DNA of 19,488 bases from Candidatus Galligastranaerophilus intestinigallinarum (GTDB taxonomy: Bacteria; Cyanobacteriota; Vampirovibrionia; Gastranaerophilales; Gastranaerophilaceae), in contig DVKW01000157.1 of the NCBI GenBank assembly GCA_018715855.1, positions 1-19,488 on the forward strand, read 5' to 3'. Position numbers and translations under genes: made by a program. This document shows positions 1 to 5,253 of the stretch, in pieces; the stretch's first letter is position 1; each line of letters opens with the position of its first letter. The notes beneath the pieces are model-generated. The model saw only the letters and a list, made by a program, of their open reading frames with translations, was not told the DNA's origin and ran no database searches.

Positions 1-13
1 CTATCCTTTCATT
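1..13. repeat. 13-bp direct repeat, copy 1 (copy 2 at 203-215)
   Basis: The 13-mer CTATCCTTTCATT is present exactly at 1-13 and again at 203-215, where it touches the mlaF stop codon. Read on the minus strand both copies contain ATGAAAGGATAG, a three-codon frame Met-Lys-Gly-stop. The 1-61 region also carries GGTGCAA-like words related to the arms of the 162-198 hairpin, so this 200-base stretch may contain a small partial duplication. No gene is visible in 1-161. The function is unknown and chance cannot be excluded in AT-rich sequence. Confidence 0.45.
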
Positions 14-146
14 AATCCTTTTGCACCTTTTTGTATTAATTTGTTGCAAGGGGTGAAAAGAACTATAGTAATGGGATAGCAGAAAATAAAAAAATTAAAA
101 AAGGGGTTAAATTACACCTATTGAATAAAGCTAAAAACAATGTTAT

Positions 147-198
147 GATAATAAAAAGAACAAAATTGCACCAAGATAATACATTTTGGTGCAATTTT
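147..198 (-). terminator. Intrinsic terminator after mlaF
   Basis: A perfect 13-bp stem (162-174 pairs with 186-198; core TTGGTGCAATTTT on the minus strand) encloses an 11-nt loop. On the minus strand it is followed by a T-rich tract (positions 161-147), and on the plus strand by TTTTTT, so it can act in both directions. It lies 16 bases past the mlaF stop and most likely ends the rimP-nusA-mlaEF transcript. Confidence 0.85.
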
Positions 199-214
199 TT
201 AACTATCCTTTCAT

Positions 215-943
215 TTATATAGCTGATTTAATTTCCATAGGCCCATCAAGTGAAGCATTTATAAATTGGTTTGTATAGGGGTTATTCCCTTTTAAAAATT
301 CTTCTGTTTTGCCTTTGAAAACAATTTTTCCTTCATATAATAAAATTACATTGTCGCAAGCCCTTTTAATTGTTGACATTTGGTGTGTTACAACAATGCA
401 GGCGGCGTTTAATTCGTTTTTTAACCTTACAATGTAATCTTCAATTAAAGTGGAACTAACAGGGTCTAAGCCTGCTGTGGGTTCATCATATAAAATGGTT
501 TTCGGGTTTGTTACAATGGCACGGGCAAAACCAACCCTTTTTTGCATGCCGCCCGATAATTCGGAAGGGAATTTTTCTTCAATACCTTCTAAGCCAACAA
601 GTGCAAGCTTTTCTTTTACGATTTGTTTAATTTCATCTTTAGTATATCTTCCCTTAAATTCTTTTCTTTCTAAAAGGGGGAAGGCAATGTTGTGGTAAAC
701 ATCCAAAAAATCAAAAAGGGCAGAATATTGAAATGTCATTGCAACATCAGAACCTTTTGTGGTTTCAATTGTTCCTTCATCAGCGTACAAAAGTTTTGAA
801 ATTATTTTTAATAATGTTGATTTGCCTGACCCTGAAAAGCCAACAACGCCAAGCGTTTCACCATCGTTAACATCAAAGGTTAAATTGTCTAAAACTTTTT
901 TATCATCAAAACTTTTAACTAAATTTTTAACTTGAATGCCCAT
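215..943 (-). CDS. mlaF: MlaF-type ABC transporter ATP-binding protein
   Basis: This is the cytoplasmic ATPase of an MCE/Mla-type phospholipid transporter that powers the permease encoded just upstream. In the 242 residues the Walker A motif is GFSGSGKST (35-43), the Q-loop is Gln72, the signature LSGGMQKRVGFARA spans 129-142, Walker B ILYDEPTAGLDP spans 150-161 and the H-loop His is 187. The LSGGMQKRV form of the signature is typical of the MlaF/Mkl branch, and the neighbouring MlaE confirms it. Length is normal for the family. The start has a Shine-Dalgarno AAGGAAA upstream and lies 9 bases after the mlaE stop, so the two are co-transcribed. The MCE substrate-binding partner (MlaD) is not adjacent: a terminator follows at once, so it must be encoded elsewhere. 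Confidence 0.93.
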   Translation of the reverse strand: MGIQVKNLVKSFDDKKVLDNLTFDVNDGETLGVVGFSGSGKSTLLKIISKLLYADEGTIETTKGSDVAMTFQYSALFDFLDVYHNIAFPLLERKEFKGRYTKDEIKQIVKEKLALVGLEGIEEKFPSELSGGMQKRVGFARAIVTNPKTILYDEPTAGLDPVSSTLIEDYIVRLKNELNAACIVVTHQMSTIKRACDNVILLYEGKIVFKGKTEEFLKGNNPYTNQFINASLDGPMEIKSAI

Positions 944-952
944 ATTTTTCCT

Positions 953-1750
953 TTACAGATAAAAAATTGCCGCAAAAATGTAATCCCAAATTGCAATTGC
1001 AAGAAAACTCCAAACAACAGCTCTTGTTGTTGCAATACCCACTTCTTTAGCGCCGCCCCTTGTTGAATAGCCGCAAGAACAGCTGATAAGAGCAATTGTT
1101 CCCCCAAAAAATGAAGCCTTTAGCATTGCAATTAAAATATCTCTTACATAAAGCCCTTGCCACAAGGAATTAACATAATTTAAAAGGCTTAAATTGGCTG
1201 TAATTTTTGAAATATACCCTGCGCAAACAAGCCCTGCAAAAGAAGATAGAATAAAAACAAAAGGCATCATAATAACGCCTGCTAAAAACCTTGGCACGAC
1301 AAGATATTCAATAGGGTCAACTTTAAGAGATTTCATGGCGCTTATTTGTTCTCCCACCGCCATTGAAGCAAGTTCTGATGCAAAAGATGAACCTATCATA
1401 GAAATTATTGCAAAACCTGACATAATGCAGGCTAATTCCCTTACCATAACAAGGGAAGATAACATTCCAATGTATCCTTCCGCCCCCTGTTTTGCAAGTT
1501 CAGGCGCTATTTGCATTGCAATAATAATGCTTGTCATGCTTACAATGGTTAATGTAATGGGCAAACTATCCACAGCAAACCTCGAAGATTGCTCTATGGT
1601 GGCTTTTACATTAATTCTTAATTTTAAAATATAATAAAAAACTCTGCTAAAATCTTTTCCTACATTTCCTAAAGTAATTAAAAAATCTTTTAAGCTGTGC
1701 CCAAAGATTGCTAAAGCCTTATAAGTCAATGTAGATTTAACGTTTATCAT
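953..1750 (-). CDS. mlaE: MlaE-family ABC transporter permease
   Basis: This is the inner-membrane permease of an Mla/MCE phospholipid transporter. Its 265 residues contain the MlaE core: VMVRELACIMSGF (about 101-113), the ASELASMAVGEQISAM segment (about 124-139) and VDPIEYLVVPRFLAG (144-158), matching the family pattern 'RE.GP..A.......E...M...EQ..AL..MG.DP..YLV.PR'. Several hydrophobic segments follow, to a C-terminal helix at about 245-265. The first about 60 residues are the amphipathic leader seen in the family. No Shine-Dalgarno precedes ATG 1750; instead a promoter -10 lies 6 nt upstream, so a leaderless mRNA is possible as well as read-through from the formyltransferase gene 20 bases upstream. 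It pairs with MlaF downstream. The direction of lipid movement cannot be told from sequence. Confidence 0.92.
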   Translation of the reverse strand: MINVKSTLTYKALAIFGHSLKDFLITLGNVGKDFSRVFYYILKLRINVKATIEQSSRFAVDSLPITLTIVSMTSIIIAMQIAPELAKQGAEGYIGMLSSLVMVRELACIMSGFAIISMIGSSFASELASMAVGEQISAMKSLKVDPIEYLVVPRFLAGVIMMPFVFILSSFAGLVCAGYISKITANLSLLNYVNSLWQGLYVRDILIAMLKASFFGGTIALISCSCGYSTRGGAKEVGIATTRAVVWSFLAIAIWDYIFAAIFYL

Positions 1751-1756
1751 AGGGCT

Positions 1757-1785
1757 ATATTAACAAAAATCTAAATTAGGGTCAA
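1757..1785 (-). promoter_or_regulatory. Promoter for mlaE, predicted leaderless
   Basis: On the minus strand TTGACC (1785-1780), a 17-nt spacer and TAATAT (1762-1757), with an extended -10 TG dinucleotide, form a good sigma70-type promoter. The -10 ends only 6 nt before the mlaE ATG, so initiation at the usual distance would fall on or next to the start codon. The -35 sits within the last codons of the formyltransferase gene. The prediction rests on sequence only. Confidence 0.55.
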
Positions 1786-2631
1786 TTTCAGGGTGCAATT
1801 TTCATACTTTATAATCAGGAATTTTCCCTGTTTTATTGTTTCAAATTTTGGGTTTGTTTCTAAAATTAATTCTGAATGCCCGATTTTATAATTTCTGTTG
1901 TTATAGTTAATAATAGGGTATAAAAAAGGCCTTAAACCCCTTATTTTATTATGAATTACAAGGGGCGGTTCTTTTTTTAAATCTACAAATCTTAAATCTT
2001 CTTCCCACCTGTCATAAACCGCTTTTGATTCATCTTGTTTAACAGGAATTATATTATCTTCTTCTAAATCGCCTAATAATTGCCCCACCATAATTTCAGC
2101 CACTTTGCAGGTTTTTGTTTTTAAGCTTCCCCCTGTCATATTAAGGGTTATATCAAATGAACCCTGCATTAAAATTTCGCCTGCATCAAGTTTTTCATTC
2201 ATAAAGTGGAATGTAACGCCTGCTTTGTTGTCGCCTGAATAGATTTGCCAAAAATAAGGGTTTGCGCCCCTGTGGTTTGGCAAAAGCGAAGGGTGGCAAT
2301 TAATAACGCCATATTTTGGGGTTTCAATTGTTTCTATTGAAAATTTTTCACTCCAGCTGCCAACCAATATTAAATCTGCGCCCGATTTTTTAATAAAATC
2401 TCTGAATTTTTTAGAATTAACGCTATTTGTTTTAATTTCTTTTAAATTTTTGCTTTTTATATAGCTAAAATCTTTTGATGGGGCAAAAATATCTTTTAAA
2501 AACAGAGTAAGGGGGTTATACCTTACTCTGTCAATTCTAATCACTCCAACAACAATATGCCCGTTATCTTGAGCACCGTTAATCAGAGCTGCGAGCATTT
2601 TATCATAGCCTGCTATGATAACTTTCAGCAT
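1771..2631 (-). CDS. Formyltransferase-domain protein (Fmt-like)
   Basis: The protein has 286 residues from ATG 2631 and a Formyl_trans_N fold that transfers a formyl group from 10-formyl-tetrahydrofolate. The signature NCHPSLLPNHRGANPYFW lies at 111-128 and LDAGEIL at 148-154, giving the expected Asn111-His113-Asp149 catalytic set. The C-terminal part holds IHNKIRGLRPF (226-236), resembling the start of the Fmt C-terminal domain, but that domain is short (bona fide Fmt is usually about 310-320 aa). It could be methionyl-tRNA formyltransferase with a reduced tRNA-binding domain, or a formyltransferase for a sugar or other small molecule. The frame stays open upstream to 2742, but that part lies within the nusA tail, and ATG 2631 follows the nusA stop by one base. 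The position, directly after nusA where ylxR-infB is common, is unusual. Confidence 0.8.
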   Translation of the reverse strand: MLKVIIAGYDKMLAALINGAQDNGHIVVGVIRIDRVRYNPLTLFLKDIFAPSKDFSYIKSKNLKEIKTNSVNSKKFRDFIKKSGADLILVGSWSEKFSIETIETPKYGVINCHPSLLPNHRGANPYFWQIYSGDNKAGVTFHFMNEKLDAGEILMQGSFDITLNMTGGSLKTKTCKVAEIMVGQLLGDLEEDNIIPVKQDESKAVYDRWEEDLRFVDLKKEPPLVIHNKIRGLRPFLYPIINYNNRNYKIGHSELILETNPKFETIKQGKFLIIKYENCTLKLTLI

Positions 2632-2632
2632 T

Positions 2633-3769
2633 TTATTCTTCTGCCTCAACTGCTTCTTCAGCTTGAACTTCTTCAGCTTCAGCTGCTTTTGCTTCTTGTT
2701 TTGCTTCCATTTGTGCTGCTTGAGATTCTGATTTAATATCAATCTTCCAGCCTGTCAGCCTGTGAGCAAGCCTTACGTTTTGGCCTTCTCTGCCGATTGC
2801 AAGCGAAAGTTGATCATCAGGCACAATAACAAAAGCTTCTTTTTTGTTTTCTTCATCTGCTAAAATATCAACAGAAATTATTCTTGCAGGTGAAAGTGCG
2901 TTTACAATGTATTCAACAGGGTCTTCAGAGTATCTTACAATGTCGATTTTTTCATTTTTTAATTCGCCGACAATTGTTTGAATTCTTGAACCTCTTGGCC
3001 CGATGCAAGCACCAACGGAATCAACGGATGGGTCATTTGACCAAACTGCAAGTTTTGTTCTGTATCCTGCTTCTCTTGCAATAGATTTAATTTCAACAAT
3101 ACCATCTTCAATTTCAGGAACTTCAAGTTCAAATAATTCTCTCACAATTTCAGGGTGTGCTTGAGAAACAATAACTTGAGGAAGCCTTGTTGTTTCTTTA
3201 ACGTTTAAAACAAAAACTCTGATTCTGTTCCCCGGTTTATAATATTCACCCGGCAATTGTTCTTTTAGGGGCATAACAGCGTCTGTTTTACCGATATTTA
3301 CAATAACGTTTCTGTCATCTCTTCTTTGAATTATACCTGTAATAAGAGTGCCTTTTTTGCTCATAAATTCATCTAAAACAAGTTTTCTTTCAGCTTCTCT
3401 TATTCTTTGGGTGATAACTTGTTTAGCTGATTGTGCGGCAATTCTGCCGAAGTCTTCAGGGGTAACTTCAATTTTAACTTCATCTTCAAGTTCAACTTCA
3501 TCATCAATTTCTTTTGCATCTTCAAGTGAAATTTGAGTATCGGGGTTTTCAACATTTTCTACAACGAGTTTTGTTCTGAAAACGCCGATTTCGCCTGATT
3601 CTTCATCCATAATTGCTTCAACGTTATCTGCGTCTTTATCTTTTATATGTTTTTTATAGCCTGCAACCAAAGCGTCGCAAAGAGAAGAAACAAGGACGTC
3701 TTTTGAAATTCCTTTTTCTCTTTCCAATTGTTCTGCTGCTTCAAAAAGCGCCGTTCCAATTTTAATCAT
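2633..3769 (-). CDS. nusA: Transcription termination/antitermination factor NusA
   Basis: NusA binds RNA polymerase and nascent RNA and modulates pausing, intrinsic termination and antitermination. The 378 residues show the N-terminal RNAP-binding domain (about 1-125), an S1 domain (about 138-202), KH1 starting with SIAREAGYRTKLAVWS (229-244) and including VGACIGPRGSRI (252-263), and KH2 with AIGREGQNVRLAHRLTGW (324-341). The motifs HPEIVRELFELEVPEI (205-220) and NALSPA (290-295) are typical. The E. coli-type C-terminal acidic repeats are absent; instead there is a low-complexity Ala/Glu tail (about 350-378). A clear AGGAGAG precedes the start. It lies 11 bases after rimP, the classical pairing, but infB is not downstream. 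NusA is known in other bacteria to affect its own leader transcript, which is relevant to the hairpins at 4288-4368. Confidence 0.97.
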   Translation of the reverse strand: MIKIGTALFEAAEQLEREKGISKDVLVSSLCDALVAGYKKHIKDKDADNVEAIMDEESGEIGVFRTKLVVENVENPDTQISLEDAKEIDDEVELEDEVKIEVTPEDFGRIAAQSAKQVITQRIREAERKLVLDEFMSKKGTLITGIIQRRDDRNVIVNIGKTDAVMPLKEQLPGEYYKPGNRIRVFVLNVKETTRLPQVIVSQAHPEIVRELFELEVPEIEDGIVEIKSIAREAGYRTKLAVWSNDPSVDSVGACIGPRGSRIQTIVGELKNEKIDIVRYSEDPVEYIVNALSPARIISVDILADEENKKEAFVIVPDDQLSLAIGREGQNVRLAHRLTGWKIDIKSESQAAQMEAKQEAKAAEAEEVQAEEAVEAEE

Positions 3770-3780
3770 TTTTATCTCTC

Positions 3781-4275
3781 CTATATTTCTTCAATATCGT
3801 TTAATCTTATTGTGAAAATATTATCTAAATTAATTTCAAATTCTTTTTCAAGGTCATAAACAAAAACTTTTAGGCCGAATGAATCGTTGTAATCTACAAG
3901 TTTGGCTGTGAAAGTTTTACTTAAATCTTCTGTTATCGGGGTTTTAACCTTAATTAAAACATTGTGCCCCTTAAAAATTTCATATTCCCTTTTAGATTTT
4001 AATTTTTTATCTAACCCCGGAGATGAAACTTCCAAATAATATTTAAAAGGAATAATTTCATCCAGCATATCGCCAATGCTTCTTGTAACATTTTCGCAAT
4101 CTTTGTGGTTAACGGGGTGGTCGTTTGAATAAATAAAAATTCTTAAAAACCAATGTCCGTTTTCTTTTTCAAAAGAAATTTCAATTGGAATAAGGTTATA
4201 TCTCATAGCCGTGTTTTCAATAACGGGTATGATTGCAGATAATATTTCTTTTTTATTAAAGTGTTCTTTCATCAT
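3781..4275 (-). CDS. rimP: Ribosome maturation factor RimP
   Basis: RimP acts in late 30S subunit assembly. The 164 residues match the family in length. The diagnostic segment YLEVSSPGLDKKLKSKREYE lies at 80-99, preceded by an N-terminal alpha/beta domain with Asp/Glu-rich CENVTRSIGDMLDE (60-73) and followed by an SH3-like C-terminal domain (about 100-160). The first two codons are both ATG; either could be used, with AGAAG just upstream of the first. The gene heads the rimP-nusA pair and follows a leader of about 90 nt with two hairpins. The terminator-like one ends only about 10 nt before the start codon, so rimP expression may be attenuated. Confidence 0.95.
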   Translation of the reverse strand: MMKEHFNKKEILSAIIPVIENTAMRYNLIPIEISFEKENGHWFLRIFIYSNDHPVNHKDCENVTRSIGDMLDEIIPFKYYLEVSSPGLDKKLKSKREYEIFKGHNVLIKVKTPITEDLSKTFTAKLVDYNDSFGLKVFVYDLEKEFEINLDNIFTIRLNDIEEI

Positions 4276-4283
4276 TTTCTTCT

Positions 4284-4320
4284 AAAAAAAAGAACGGTTT
4301 TATTGAATTACCGCTCTTTT
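4284..4320 (-). terminator. Terminator-like hairpin in the rimP leader
   Basis: On the minus strand AGAGCGGT (within 4320-4310) pairs with ACCGTTCT (4298-4290) around an 11-nt loop. The stem is extended by A-U pairs and followed by a run of seven or eight T (to 4284). One pair is G-U only when read as minus-strand RNA. It lies downstream of the promoter at 4369-4398 and about 10 nt before the rimP start. It may be an attenuator of the rimP-nusA operon, or end read-through from the marR-like gene; the promoter position favours attenuation. Confidence 0.65.
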
Positions 4321-4338
4321 GTCTTTATTGCGATTCGA

Positions 4339-4368
4339 TTTTTTACTCCCAAAAACGGAAGTAAAAAA
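4339..4368 (-). promoter_or_regulatory. Hairpin at the 5' end of the rimP leader
   Basis: The segments 4357-4368 and 4339-4350 form a 12-bp stem around a 6-nt loop; on the minus strand the core is ACTTCC paired with GGGAGT, with one G-U pair. The predicted transcription start (near 4362) falls inside the outer A-U part, so the GC-containing core would lie at the extreme 5' end of the mRNA. It has no following T-tract, so it is not a terminator. It could protect the 5' end or be part of a regulatory leader together with the 4284-4320 hairpin. Confidence 0.4.
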
Positions 4369-4398
4369 ATTATACCATGGTTATTTATTATACTGCAA
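4369..4398 (-). promoter_or_regulatory. Promoter of rimP-nusA operon
   Basis: On the minus strand TTGCAG (4398-4393), an 18-nt spacer and TATAAT (4374-4369) preceded by TGG (extended -10) form a near-consensus sigma70 promoter. The predicted start is close to 4362, giving a leader of about 87 nt. It lies between the stop of the marR-like gene and rimP, so the operon has its own promoter. Confidence 0.7.
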
Positions 4399-4427
4399 GA
4401 AATATATAAAGTTTGGTAAAGTTAAAA

Positions 4428-4895
4428 CTAGATATCTATTTCAACAATTTCTTTTAAATATTTTCTCATTTTTTGCATGCCGGCAATTAAAACCTTAACT
4501 TCATCTTCGCTAAATTTACTGTAAGCTTTTTCTGCAGTTATTCTTAATGTGGTTAAAGTTTTTGTATAAACTTCTTCGCCTTCTTTTGTCATTGAAATTA
4601 ATTTAACGGGCCTGTTGCATTTAACATCAACAATTCTTTTTAAATAACCTCTCTCTTCCAAACCGTTTAAAATTTTTCCCATATTGGCTCTGTTTATAAA
4701 CATTTTTAAGGCCAAATCTCTTTGGCACATATTCCCGTTATGGTAAATAAAATCAAGAGTGGAAAATTCTTCTCCCGTTAATTCCAAATTCAAATTTTTA
4801 AAATGCTGAACAGACATTTTTTTAATATATTTGCCTGTAAGGTAAACTTCATAAAACAATGATTCAGTATATTTTTTTTCGTTTTCTTTTTCCAT
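4428..4895 (-). CDS. MarR-family transcriptional regulator
   Basis: This is a winged-helix DNA-binding protein of MarR type, normally a dimer that represses its own and neighbouring genes until a ligand or oxidant releases it. It begins MEKENEKKYTESLFYEVY and is 155 aa. It contains the helix-turn-helix MCQRDLALKMFINRANMGKILNGL, an ERGYLKR link and a wing ending VKLISMTKEGEE, followed by C-terminal dimerisation helices. The frame is open to an ATG at 4928, but that codon has no ribosome binding site and lies inside an 18-bp palindrome. ATG 4895 (or 4901) fits better, with GGG 6 nt upstream of 4895. A cysteine in the wing (DVKCNRP) and another before the HTH could sense redox state, but this is a guess. 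No obvious target operon is adjacent apart from the unrecognised gene at 5254. Confidence 0.88.
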   Translation of the reverse strand: MEKENEKKYTESLFYEVYLTGKYIKKMSVQHFKNLNLELTGEEFSTLDFIYHNGNMCQRDLALKMFINRANMGKILNGLEERGYLKRIVDVKCNRPVKLISMTKEGEEVYTKTLTTLRITAEKAYSKFSEDEVKVLIAGMQKMRKYLKEIVEIDI

Positions 4896-4926
4896 TTTCA
4901 TCCCGATTCTATGTTGTTTTAAAAAC

Positions 4927-4944
4927 ATGTTGCATTTGCAACAT
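4927..4944. promoter_or_regulatory. 18-bp palindrome, probable MarR operator
   Basis: The sequence ATGTTGCATTTGCAACAT has two perfect 8-bp arms around a 2-bp centre, a size and symmetry typical of MarR-family operators. It lies just downstream of a possible -10 (CATAAT, 4951-4946) on the minus strand and upstream of the preferred start 4895, so binding would block transcription of the regulator's own gene. Confidence 0.6.
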
Positions 4945-4985
4945 AATTATGCTAACATACAAAGTAGATTAAAACAATTGAAAAA

Positions 4986-5014
4986 ATTATACTATGTAAT
5001 TTACAAAAAACCAA
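4986..5014 (-). promoter_or_regulatory. Candidate promoter of the marR-like gene
   Basis: On the minus strand TTGGTT (5014-5009), a 17-nt spacer and TATAAT (4991-4986) are present. Initiation near 4979 would place the palindrome at 4927-4944 within the 5' leader. A second -10 candidate, CATAAT at 4951-4946, has no convincing -35. Confidence 0.4.
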
Positions 5015-5056
5015 AAATATTACACTTACTTACTACCTTTCAATTCTGCTTAAAAT

Positions 5057-5083
5057 GGGGCAAATTTGCCCCTTATTTTTTTG
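5057..5083 (+). terminator. GGGGCA/TGCCCC palindrome with T-tract
   Basis: GGGGCAAATTTGCCCC (5057-5072) is a perfect 16-bp palindrome able to form a 6-bp GC-rich stem with an AATT loop. It is followed on the plus strand by TTATTTTTTTTT-like sequence, the layout of an intrinsic terminator. No plus-strand gene precedes it, so it could end a short unannotated RNA or act as an attenuator in the leader of the 5254 gene. An operator role is also possible. Confidence 0.5.
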
Positions 5084-5253
5084 GTTAATTTTTTTTAAGC
5101 AAAAAATATCGGGTAATTGCAAATAAAAACTCTTTGTTTTATATTGTTACAGGTGTAATAAAACAAAAAGTAAGACAAATTTATTTTTTTTGATGTTTTA
5201 TACCACACAGAAAATAAAAATTTTGCCGCATCATTTAAGGAATTATTTTTTAT

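Larger units (their letters stand above)
4929..5253. other. Intergenic region between marR-like gene and 5254 gene
   Basis: This AT-rich stretch of about 325 bases has no convincing coding frame; a short open frame at 5095-5298 (minus) has no ribosome binding site or recognisable sequence. It contains the MarR-type palindrome, the marR-side promoter, a GC-clamped palindrome with T-tract (5057-5083), and an imperfect hairpin (5133-5141 with 5159-5167). AAGGAA (5237-5242) serves as ribosome binding site for the plus-strand gene. No clear plus-strand promoter for the 5254 gene was found. Confidence 0.6.

Noticed and set aside
2632..2742. Upstream extension of the formyltransferase frame (37 extra residues)
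   Set aside because: It is a Lys/Gln-rich out-of-frame reading of the low-complexity nusA tail, and the family N-terminus (LKVIIAGY) begins at 2631.
4896..4928. Start codon of the marR-like gene at 4928
   Set aside because: No ribosome binding site precedes it and the codon lies inside the palindrome; 4895 or 4901 fit better. It cannot be fully excluded.
5133..5167. Inverted repeat TTTGTTTTA / TAAAACAAA in the intergenic region
   Set aside because: It is AT-only in the outer stem with an interrupted inner part and a 2-nt loop; weak, so not listed separately.
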